Shown in pieces: positions 13,692 to 19,131 of a stretch of DNA of 19,131 nt. The DNA comes from an uncultured Clostridia bacterium (lineage in GTDB: Bacteria > Bacillota > Clostridia > Christensenellales > Borkfalkiaceae): positions 1 through 19,131 of the forward strand of contig CAMWLA010000008.1 in the NCBI GenBank assembly GCA_947174975.1, in the 5' to 3' direction. The notes below the pieces were generated by a model. That model did not search any database. It was not told the origin of the DNA and saw only the letters and a list, made by a program, of their open reading frames with translations. Positions within the stretch are counted from its first letter, which is position 1. Each line of letters begins with the position of its first letter. Position numbers and translations under genes: made by a program.

Positions 13692-14686
13692 AATGCCAAA
13701 AGCCCGTTAATATATGATGTGAATTCCGCATCGCTCATGGGAAACGGAATTTTCGTAAACGCTTTCAAACGCGTGTCCGTCATAGTGGAATGCTCCGCGT
13801 CGAAGGATATATGGGTATTCTTTTTTGAATACTGCGCGGATATGTCCGCTTCAATGCGTTTTTTCTCGTCCTTTTCGCCCTTTTCCCTCAAACGCTTTTC
13901 GATAGTTTCCAAAGCGCGTTTTTTGTTCTTTAACTGCGACCGTTCGTCCTGACAGACGACTACCGTGCCCGTGGGCAAGTGCGTAACGCGAACCGCGGTT
14001 TCAACCTTGTTGATATTCTGTCCGCCCGCGCCGTGGGAATGGAACACGTCTATCTTTAAATCGTTTTCGTTTATCTTTTCAACGCTTGCCGAGGGGGTAA
14101 GCGCAAAACACAGTTCCTCGCTCTTTGCCCCCGCAATATATACCTTGTGCGCGCCGGTCAGCGGGGCAAAACGCGTAATAACGTCCTCGCCCTCAGCGAC
14201 GAACGAAATCTCTTCAACGTACCCACTTTTCGCGGTTATTGTATTTTCGTCCTCTATCTTCGCTCCGCTTGAAATAAGCTCACCGCGCAAAAGAGAGTAC
14301 AGCGCCGTACCGAATTTGGACGAACCCTCTTTCAGTTTGATACGGCAATATGCCCTTTGCACCGCGCCGCTGCATCCGAGTGCGCGTGACAAGGTTGCAG
14401 AAAACTTCGCCGCCTTTCTTTTAAGGGAAGATACTTCCTCGTAAACCGCCGTGCGCTCCTCGTCGTCTTTTGCCTCGGCAAGTAAAGACAAAACCGCCTT
14501 TTCTTCTTCGAGCGCGCCCTTTAAAGAGGCAAGGGTGTCGTATAAAAATTTAAGTTCGTTGTACTTCGATAACACGGACAGATAATACGCCTTGTCCGCT
14601 TGCACTTCGGGATATTCCAAAAGCTCTTTGGTTTCTTCGAAATTTTCAAGCGCGCGTTCCGCCGCATTTATTATATCACCGTACAT
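13688..14686 (-). CDS. Release-factor paralogue with GGQ but no recognisable stop-codon motif
   Basis: The 332-residue product is organised like bacterial RF1/RF2: a helical PCRF-like N-terminal domain (1-100), a middle domain, the catalytic GAGGQNINKVETAVRVTHLP block with G221-G222-Q223, the CQDERSQLKNKKRA helix, and a C-terminal tail like RF domain 4. The N-terminal GTGG element of RF1 reads GSSKFG (121-126). The segment that in RF1/RF2 carries PxT or SPF and HTS reads AHKVYIAGAKSEELCFAL (179-196), so codon recognition appears lost. It is thus more likely a ribosome-rescue or specialised peptidyl-tRNA hydrolysis factor than prfA or prfB; this is inference. The ATG at 14686 is chosen over an upstream GTG because the promoter covers the latter. 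It has no ribosome site and is probably leaderless. The stop overlaps the helicase start. Confidence 0.82.
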   Translation of the reverse strand: MYGDIINAAERALENFEETKELLEYPEVQADKAYYLSVLSKYNELKFLYDTLASLKGALEEEKAVLSLLAEAKDDEERTAVYEEVSSLKRKAAKFSATLSRALGCSGAVQRAYCRIKLKEGSSKFGTALYSLLRGELISSGAKIEDENTITAKSGYVEEISFVAEGEDVITRFAPLTGAHKVYIAGAKSEELCFALTPSASVEKINENDLKIDVFHSHGAGGQNINKVETAVRVTHLPTGTVVVCQDERSQLKNKKRALETIEKRLREKGEKDEKKRIEADISAQYSKKNTHISFDAEHSTMTDTRLKAFTKIPFPMSDAEFTSYINGLLAL

Positions 14687-14692
14687 AGAATC

Positions 14693-14721
14693 ATTATAAC
14701 ACAGCACCGTAAAAAAATCAA
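14693..14721 (-). promoter_or_regulatory. Promoter of the release-factor-like/helicase cluster
   Basis: On the minus strand, TTGATT (14721-14716), a 17-bp spacer and a perfect TATAAT (14698-14693) end only 6 nt before the ATG at 14686. Transcription should start at or within a base or two of the A of the ATG. Confidence 0.8.
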
Positions 14722-14723
14722 AC

Positions 14724-14749
14724 TAAAAACGGACGGCGTGTGCCGTCCG
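14724..14749 (-). terminator. Terminator of the LRR lipoprotein gene at 14769
   Basis: CGGACGGC / GCCGTCCG (14730-14737 with 14742-14749) form an 8-bp stem with loop GTGT, followed on the minus strand by TTTTTAG. Its T tract nearly abuts the -35 of the next gene. Confidence 0.8.
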
Positions 14750-14768
14750 CTTGTTTTTCATTATGACA

Positions 14769-15608
14769 TTATTTACTAATATCTCCGTCGGTGCAGTGAA
14801 CCGTGTAGTCGCCGGTGTTTTCGTTCCAGTCAAGACCTTTTTTCATCTTGTTCCACTGCTCTTTAGTGCCTTTAAAGTTAATATCGGTGAGAGACAAGCA
14901 ACCTCTGAAGGCGTACATATCGATTGAATCTACCCCGCCGCCTAAAGTTACGCTTTTGAGGTTTTCACAGCTGTCGAATAATCCGATATTAACCGAAGTT
15001 ATACTGTCGGGCAATGTTATATCGGTAAAAGAGTTACAGCCGTAAAATGCGGAAGCACCTATCGACGTCAGTCCTTCGGGGAGAGTTACGTTTTTTAAAG
15101 ACGAGCAAGCCGCAAACGCGTCTATTCCGATATGAGTCACGCCGTCGGGGAAAGTAATACTTTCTATCTTTCCGCATTGATAGAACATACCTCTGCTTAT
15201 CGAAGTTAAGTTTTTAGAAAGGGTTACGCTTTTAAGATTTGTACATTGGCAAAACACAAACATACCTACGGTTACCACACTGTCGGGAATTGTTAATTCG
15301 GTCAAGCTTTCGCACGCGCCGAAAGACCAAGCGTCGATAAAATCTATACTGCTTGGAATGGTCACGCTTTTAAGATTTTTACAAGCGTAGAACGCGCCGT
15401 ATCCCAAAGTGGTTACGGGTTTACCCTTATACTCGGACGGAACTACCGCGACGGTAGCTTCCTCGTCGCCCGTGGCGGTGCAGAGATAATAACTGCCCTC
15501 TACGGAAGGAGTAAATTTAAAATCGGCTTGCTTTCCGTCACCGCAAGCGGTTAAACCGAACGCGCAGACTGCAGACATAGCCGCGGCAAAAAGCATTTTC
15601 TTTTTCAT
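14769..15608 (-). CDS. BspA-type LRR surface lipoprotein, probably phase-variable
   Basis: The 279-residue product has a type II signal peptide with lipobox LTAC (C22), a short linker, an N-cap (YYLCTATGDEEATVAVVPSEYKGKPV) and seven full 23-residue LRR_5 repeats of the form LKSVTIPSSIDFIDAWSFGAC. It ends in the cap FKGTKEQWNKMKK...CTDGDISK, which closely matches the end of the lipoprotein at 3485. The two are therefore paralogues with shared caps but divergent repeats; this one lacks the GKDG linker module and the mid-array insert. GGAGG lies about 7 nt before the ATG. The promoter has ten consecutive G in its spacer (see 15641-15671), predicting on/off or graded expression between cells. Family members mediate adhesion and immune interaction; the ligand is unknown. 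Confidence 0.92.
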   Translation of the reverse strand: MKKKMLFAAAMSAVCAFGLTACGDGKQADFKFTPSVEGSYYLCTATGDEEATVAVVPSEYKGKPVTTLGYGAFYACKNLKSVTIPSSIDFIDAWSFGACESLTELTIPDSVVTVGMFVFCQCTNLKSVTLSKNLTSISRGMFYQCGKIESITFPDGVTHIGIDAFAACSSLKNVTLPEGLTSIGASAFYGCNSFTDITLPDSITSVNIGLFDSCENLKSVTLGGGVDSIDMYAFRGCLSLTDINFKGTKEQWNKMKKGLDWNENTGDYTVHCTDGDISK

Positions 15609-15640
15609 AAATTACCTCCGTGATTACGGTATACAAAACC

Positions 15641-15671
15641 ATTATACCCCCCCCCCTCGGGGAAATGTCAA
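15641..15671 (-). promoter_or_regulatory. Promoter with a ten-G tract in the spacer (putative phase-variable)
   Basis: On the minus strand, a perfect TTGACA (15671-15666) and a perfect TATAAT (15646-15641) are separated by 19 bp, including G10 (C10 at 15647-15656 on the plus strand). Two fewer G would give the optimal 17-bp spacing. Neisseria porA is switched by the same kind of poly-G spacer. Confidence 0.75.
15647..15656 (+). repeat. Homopolymer tract C10 (G10 on the coding side)
   Basis: Ten consecutive C on the plus strand, by far the longest G/C homopolymer in the window, lie inside the LRR lipoprotein promoter spacer. Confidence 0.9.
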
Positions 15672-15682
15672 ACGGTTTGCCG

Positions 15683-16591
15683 TTAATTAAAATATATTTT
15701 TTCGGCGGTGTTATAGAACACGTCTTCAAGCTCTTCGGCGGTGAATATGCCGCCTTGAATTATATAATCTTTAAGATGCGCATAGCTGTCCCGCGCAAGC
15801 GTAGAAGGGGCATCGGTTCCGAACATCAGCCTATCCGCGCCGACGGTTTTCTTTGCGTTTTTCAAATGTTCGACCGCAGTCGGATAGGGATATCCCTCGG
15901 GCTTTTGGTTGCTTGCAAGCGAGGATACGTCAAAATACACGTTATCCCGAACAAGCTTGCCCAAAGCCGACTTCAAAATTTCGCTATCCCCATTCTTAGG
16001 GGAAAGCAAGTGGCACAAAACGAAATTGACCGCGGGATATCTTTTGACGACCTTTGCAACGGCGTCCACTTGCCAGCAAGGGTTATTAGGTCTGCCGATA
16101 TCCATAACGACCGTTAAGCCATTTTTGTCCGCGTGGGCAAAACATTCGTCCATAACGTCGCCGTCAAGCGGAACGGGCGGTCTGTTTGCCATAAGCCCCG
16201 AACCCGTCGACAGCTCGAACTTGACCGCTTTAAACTTCAAATCGTCGAAAAGCCTTTTTCTGATTTCCGTAACGTTTATACAAAAGGGATCGTAAGTCGC
16301 CGCGCCCGTAAAGCGCGATGGGTATTTTTTTATTGCCTCGTAAATATATTCGTTGTGAAAGCCTAAAAAGTTTCCTTGCAAAAGCACGGCTTTTTCAACG
16401 CCGTTTTCGTCCATTACTTTTAAAAGCGATTCGGGCGAAACTCCGATATCGCCCAAGCTTTCTGGAAACATCTGAAATATTTCACCCGTGGCGTATTGCG
16501 CTTTTCCCTTACCTATGCCGCGGAGTTCTCCGCGCGAGGTAAAGCCCGCTATATACGGCGCAATATGTGCGTGCGCGTCGATAATTTTCAT
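15683..16591 (-). CDS. Amidohydrolase-2 family metal-dependent hydrolase
   Basis: The 302-residue TIM-barrel protein has the N-terminal metal motif DAHAH (5-9), the mid-barrel segments GRPNNPCW and LCHLLS (histidine at the end of a strand), and FGTDAP near the C-terminus with the catalytic aspartate. These place it in the amidohydrolase-2 group, which includes decarboxylases of the ACMSD/resorcylate kind and lactonases; the substrate cannot be read from the sequence. AAGGA lies 6 nt before the ATG. Its start overlaps the TfoX-N gene stop as ATGA, so it is coupled as the last gene of the operon. No strong terminator follows; the LRR promoter begins within 12 bp of its stop. Confidence 0.87.
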   Translation of the reverse strand: MKIIDAHAHIAPYIAGFTSRGELRGIGKGKAQYATGEIFQMFPESLGDIGVSPESLLKVMDENGVEKAVLLQGNFLGFHNEYIYEAIKKYPSRFTGAATYDPFCINVTEIRKRLFDDLKFKAVKFELSTGSGLMANRPPVPLDGDVMDECFAHADKNGLTVVMDIGRPNNPCWQVDAVAKVVKRYPAVNFVLCHLLSPKNGDSEILKSALGKLVRDNVYFDVSSLASNQKPEGYPYPTAVEHLKNAKKTVGADRLMFGTDAPSTLARDSYAHLKDYIIQGGIFTAEELEDVFYNTAEKIYFN

Positions 16592-16902
16592 ATCTTTTTC
16601 CTTTTGGGTTCCGGCAACTCCTCAAACATTGCGTCGAATAAGCTTTTAACAAGCTCTGCGTCCTCGAAATCTTCGAGGTAAAGCATAAGCTTCGCACCGT
16701 CATAGGGCAGCTCTAACCGCGCTTCGGGCAAAAATTTTCTTGCCGACGGAATATCCTTTACAAGCACTCTGTTGTCGTAAATTCCGCCTATAACCTTGCC
16801 GTGATAATATAGGACGTATTCCCCCATCATTGCGCGCAAAGTTATTCCCTCGACCGCTGACAGCGTTTCCGTAAAATAATTTACAAATTCCTTGGTAGTC
16901 AT
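16588..16902 (-). CDS. TfoX N-terminal domain protein
   Basis: The 104-residue product matches the TfoX/Sxy N-terminal domain alone: RAMMGEYVLYYHGKVIGGIYDNRVLVKD, then LPYDGAKLMLYLEDFEDAELVKSLFDAMFEELPEPKRKK. The C-terminal TfoX domain of the proteobacterial competence regulator is absent, as in most Firmicutes homologues, whose role is unknown; it should not be read as a competence gene. It starts 8 nt after the alcohol dehydrogenase stop with no clear ribosome site and overlaps the amidohydrolase start by 4 bp, consistent with translational coupling in an operon. Confidence 0.87.
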   Translation of the reverse strand: MTTKEFVNYFTETLSAVEGITLRAMMGEYVLYYHGKVIGGIYDNRVLVKDIPSARKFLPEARLELPYDGAKLMLYLEDFEDAELVKSLFDAMFEELPEPKRKKI

Positions 16903-16910
16903 AAATAAAC

Positions 16911-18077
16911 TTAATAGCTTGCCTTTAAAATTTCGCGGATTTCGTTTTTGTCAAGTACCTTATATCCGCCGTCCATTATAAGCGTGCTTTCTACAATTCC
17001 CTCAAGCATATCCGCGGTTGCGCCCAGCTCGGTTATGTTCATAACAAGCCCGATCTTTTTCATCCACTTTTCCATTTCGTTCAAGCCCTCTTCGGCAATT
17101 TTCTTTTCGGTTTTGCCGTCGGGCTTCACGCCCCAGACGTTTACCGCAAAGCGCGCAAACTTCGCCGTGCCGTAGGGCAGAATAAACCTATAATAGGGCA
17201 TAGATACTGCGGAAAGAGTCATGCCGTGCGTTGCGTCTGTATGCGCGCCCACACTTTGTCCCAGCATATGCACCATCCAATCGGTGGCTTTGCCTTTCGC
17301 AACGAGTGTGTTCAGCGCCCAGGTCGCCGTCCACATAATATTGCTTCTTGCCTCGTAATCGGTCGGATTTTCTACCGCGATATTTGCGCTGTGAATTAAT
17401 GAGCGCAGAAGTCCCTCGGAAATATAGTCGCTCGTGTTGTCGTCCTCGCCCGAAAAATACTGTTCCAAAACGTGCGACATTATGTCGTAGATACCCGCTA
17501 TCATCTGATACTTTGGAAGCGTATAGGTAAACTCGGGGTTAAGGCACGAAAACTTCGGAAATACGTTTTCGCCGAAAACGTGACCGATTTTTAACTTCTG
17601 TTCGTGGTTGGTAATAACCGAACCGCCGTTCATTTCGCTGCCCGTTCCCACCATTGTAAGAACGCAGCCCACGGGGATAATCTTGCACGACGGCTCTTCG
17701 AAACGGATATAATATTTATCCCACGCGTCGTCCTTGCAATGCACGGAAACCGAAACGGCTTTTGCATAGTCGCACACCGAGCCGCCGCCCACGGCAAGAA
17801 TTAAATCGGCTTTAGCTTTCCTCGCGCGCTCGATACCCTCTTTAAGCTTTTCCGTCGTGGGGTTGGGCATAACGCCCGCGTCCTCGTAAATCTCTTTCTT
17901 GTTGTCCTTGAGTATCTTAACAACCTTATCGTAAATGCCGTTTTTCTTTATAGAACCGCCGCCGTAAACAAGCAGAACTCTCTTGCCATATTTGGGCAGT
18001 TCCTCGTTAAGTCCGCATAATGCGTCCTTACCGAAATAAAGCTTAGTGGGATTGCAGTAAGTAAAATTTCCTAACAT
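16911..18077 (-). CDS. Iron-containing alcohol dehydrogenase, BDH/YqhD type
   Basis: The 388-residue protein is a full-length group III alcohol dehydrogenase. The N-terminal YGGGSIKKNGIYD (38-50) and GGGS (97-100) bind the dinucleotide; the former is typical of NADPH-preferring YqhD/BdhA enzymes. The iron ligands by alignment to YqhD are D198, H202, H270 (MVHMLG) and H284 (DATHGMTL). It should reduce aldehydes such as butyraldehyde, or detoxify lipid aldehydes, in the cytoplasm. AAGGAG lies 6 nt before the ATG. It is the third gene of the operon, 21 bp after the MmcQ/YjbR gene. Confidence 0.92.
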   Translation of the reverse strand: MLGNFTYCNPTKLYFGKDALCGLNEELPKYGKRVLLVYGGGSIKKNGIYDKVVKILKDNKKEIYEDAGVMPNPTTEKLKEGIERARKAKADLILAVGGGSVCDYAKAVSVSVHCKDDAWDKYYIRFEEPSCKIIPVGCVLTMVGTGSEMNGGSVITNHEQKLKIGHVFGENVFPKFSCLNPEFTYTLPKYQMIAGIYDIMSHVLEQYFSGEDDNTSDYISEGLLRSLIHSANIAVENPTDYEARSNIMWTATWALNTLVAKGKATDWMVHMLGQSVGAHTDATHGMTLSAVSMPYYRFILPYGTAKFARFAVNVWGVKPDGKTEKKIAEEGLNEMEKWMKKIGLVMNITELGATADMLEGIVESTLIMDGGYKVLDKNEIREILKASY

Positions 18078-18098
18078 ATTTATCTCCTTTATATTTTA

Positions 18099-18758
18099 CT
18101 ACGCCTTTTTGCCCTTTGCGGCAAGGCGGTAACTTTCGTCGATTTTTTCAAATATTTCTTCCGTCGGCACGCTTCCGTCCAAAACGATAGTGAACCAGCT
18201 TTTCTTGTTCATATGATACCCCGCAAGATATCTCTTGCCGTCTACCATATCCGCGTTTTCGGGGCGCATGCGAAGGTCGATTACTTCAACCTTTTCGTCG
18301 CTGTCAAAGCCTAATTTTGCGCGGGATACCGTAAGTATCGCAGCGTACCAACACCCGCTGTCCTTTCGCCTTAGCACCGCATCGTCGGTGAATTTTTCCC
18401 ATAAAAACTCAAGCTCGTCGCCGTAGGTTTTTCGGGCGTATTCTCTGATTTCGTGCGACTGTTCGCTTTGGAACACTTCGGTTTCACAGCAGTTTTCAAA
18501 AAACTTGTCAAGCACCGAATTGTATGCCGATTTAACTTCGCCGACAAATTCGCCCTGCGCGTCCGGTACGAGATGTAAAACGTACTCGTCACCGAAAGCC
18601 GTTTCCAAAAGCTTAGTAAACAGCTTGCCGCCGCTAACCATCAGCATTAAAACGAACTGTCCGTTCATAATGCTTTCAGAATATTCGCCGTTTTTAAAAC
18701 CGAACGGAGCGAGCTTATCCTCAATTATCCGCTTGTGCTTTAACTCGATTTCTTTCAT
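18099..18758 (-). CDS. MmcQ/YjbR family protein
   Basis: The 219-residue product carries the MmcQ/YjbR (CyaY-like fold) domain in its C-terminal half: WYAAILTVSRAKLG, VIDLRMRPENADMV, YLAGYHMNKKSWFTIVLDG and IDESYRLAAKGKK. The N-terminal 110 residues are the extension often found in Firmicutes versions (KLFTKLLETAFGDEYVLHLVPDA). DNA binding has been suggested for the family but no function is established. The ATG at 18758 is preferred to the TTG two codons upstream; either start overlaps the Nudix gene end by about 40 bp, so translation is probably coupled. The ribosome site is weak (GAG 7 nt upstream). Confidence 0.87.
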   Translation of the reverse strand: MKEIELKHKRIIEDKLAPFGFKNGEYSESIMNGQFVLMLMVSGGKLFTKLLETAFGDEYVLHLVPDAQGEFVGEVKSAYNSVLDKFFENCCETEVFQSEQSHEIREYARKTYGDELEFLWEKFTDDAVLRRKDSGCWYAAILTVSRAKLGFDSDEKVEVIDLRMRPENADMVDGKRYLAGYHMNKKSWFTIVLDGSVPTEEIFEKIDESYRLAAKGKKA

Positions 18759-19131
18759 TTTCAAGCTCTTTTATCTTTTTTAAAATTTCCTTGTCCGCGG
18801 GGCAGAATTCGTATTTTCCTATTTCCGCGGAAGTTATCCACTCGATAGCGTTATGCTCCAAAAGCTTGGGCTCACCCGAGGATATGGCGCAGTTAAACAA
18901 AGTCAAGCGTATTGAGATATCGGGGTACTCGTGAGTAACTTCCGTAAAAATTCCGTGAGGCTCGACGGTGATTGCAAGCTCTTCTTCGCACTCGCGGATT
19001 AAAGCTTGTTCCTTGGTTTCGCCCTTCTCCACCTTTCCTCCGACTAATTCCCACAGCATTCCCCTTGCCTTATTTGCGGGCCTTTGCCAAATCAAAAATT
19101 TGTCGCCTTTCCAAATCAACCCCGCAACGAC
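18721..19131 (-). CDS. Nudix hydrolase, MutT-like (5' end outside the window)
   Basis: The reading frame is open to the window edge, where it reads VVAGLIWKGDKFLIWQRPANKARG, so the true start lies upstream of 19131. An internal TTG at 19119 is not a plausible start because the first beta strand of the fold would be lost. The Nudix box is complete: GGKVEKGETKEQALIRECEEEL fits GX5EX7REUXEEXGU except that the final G is A. The resemblance is to 8-oxo-dGTP diphosphatases of the MutT group, which clean oxidised nucleotides. The basic C-terminal tail (KKIKELENERNRVKAQ) overlaps the MmcQ gene start. It is the first visible gene of the operon. Confidence 0.88.
   Translation of the reverse strand, partial: VVAGLIWKGDKFLIWQRPANKARGMLWELVGGKVEKGETKEQALIRECEEELAITVEPHGIFTEVTHEYPDISIRLTLFNCAISSGEPKLLEHNAIEWITSAEIGKYEFCPADKEILKKIKELENERNRVKAQADN

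Noticed and set aside
14687..14707. Upstream GTG start for the release-factor-like gene
   Set aside because: The seven extra codons contain the TATAAT box, so they would not be in the mRNA, and there is no ribosome site.
15647..15656. C10 tract dismissed as an assembly error
   Set aside because: Homopolymer length may be off by one or two, but the tract lies exactly between two perfect promoter hexamers of a surface-protein gene, so it was kept as a finding with read-level checking proposed.
16588..16902. Competence regulator role for the TfoX-like protein
   Set aside because: Only the N-terminal domain is present and Firmicutes homologues have no shown competence role.

Overview
The window looks like chromosome from a Gram-positive, low-to-moderate GC Firmicutes lineage, most likely an uncultured gut-type clostridium. 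The grounds are AGGAGG-type ribosome sites, sigma-A-like promoters (TTGACA, 17 bp, TATAAT), compact hairpin-plus-T terminators, type II signal peptides with LSAC/LTAC lipoboxes, BspA-type leucine-rich-repeat lipoproteins and a class M sirtuin gene. A narrower placement (for example Christensenellales) is only an impression. No rRNA, tRNA, CRISPR array, transposase or phage gene is visible, and no gene-free stretch exceeds 300 bp.

Layout. 1-2205: a minus-strand lipoprotein with a duplicated domain, then a membrane-anchored XRE regulator. 2388-3415: plus-strand gluconate 5-dehydrogenase and a small unknown ORF. 3485-4980: minus-strand LRR lipoprotein behind a regulated promoter (18-bp palindrome in the spacer) and a roughly 160-nt structured leader with its own terminator. 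5018-6971: minus-strand operon cupin, zinc-type macrodomain, class M sirtuin (SirTM), an ADP-ribosylation writer/eraser module. It diverges from a plus-strand HxlR regulator with an N-terminal cysteine (7141-7467). 7574-8254: MgtC/SapB membrane protein, with a perfect palindrome over its -10 box.

8331-14686 is the least ordinary part. Four minus-strand genes, probably read in order, encode a GGQ release-factor paralogue with no recognisable stop-codon-reading motif, a UvrD-like SF1 helicase (ATGA overlap), a coiled-coil protein, and a single-pass membrane protein with a GLUG-type repeat ectodomain. The promoter of the first gene sits so close to its ATG that the mRNA should be leaderless.

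14769-15608 is a second LRR lipoprotein. Its promoter has perfect -35 and -10 hexamers separated by 19 bp that include an uninterrupted run of ten G (minus strand), the arrangement expected for phase variation by slipped-strand mispairing. 15683-19131 is a minus-strand housekeeping-like operon: Nudix hydrolase (cut by the window edge), MmcQ/YjbR protein, iron alcohol dehydrogenase, TfoX-N protein, amidohydrolase.

Common threads are cell-surface display under switchable or regulated control (three lipoproteins and one membrane-anchored repeat protein) and probable stress response (SirTM/macrodomain with a redox-type HxlR regulator, Nudix, release-factor paralogue).
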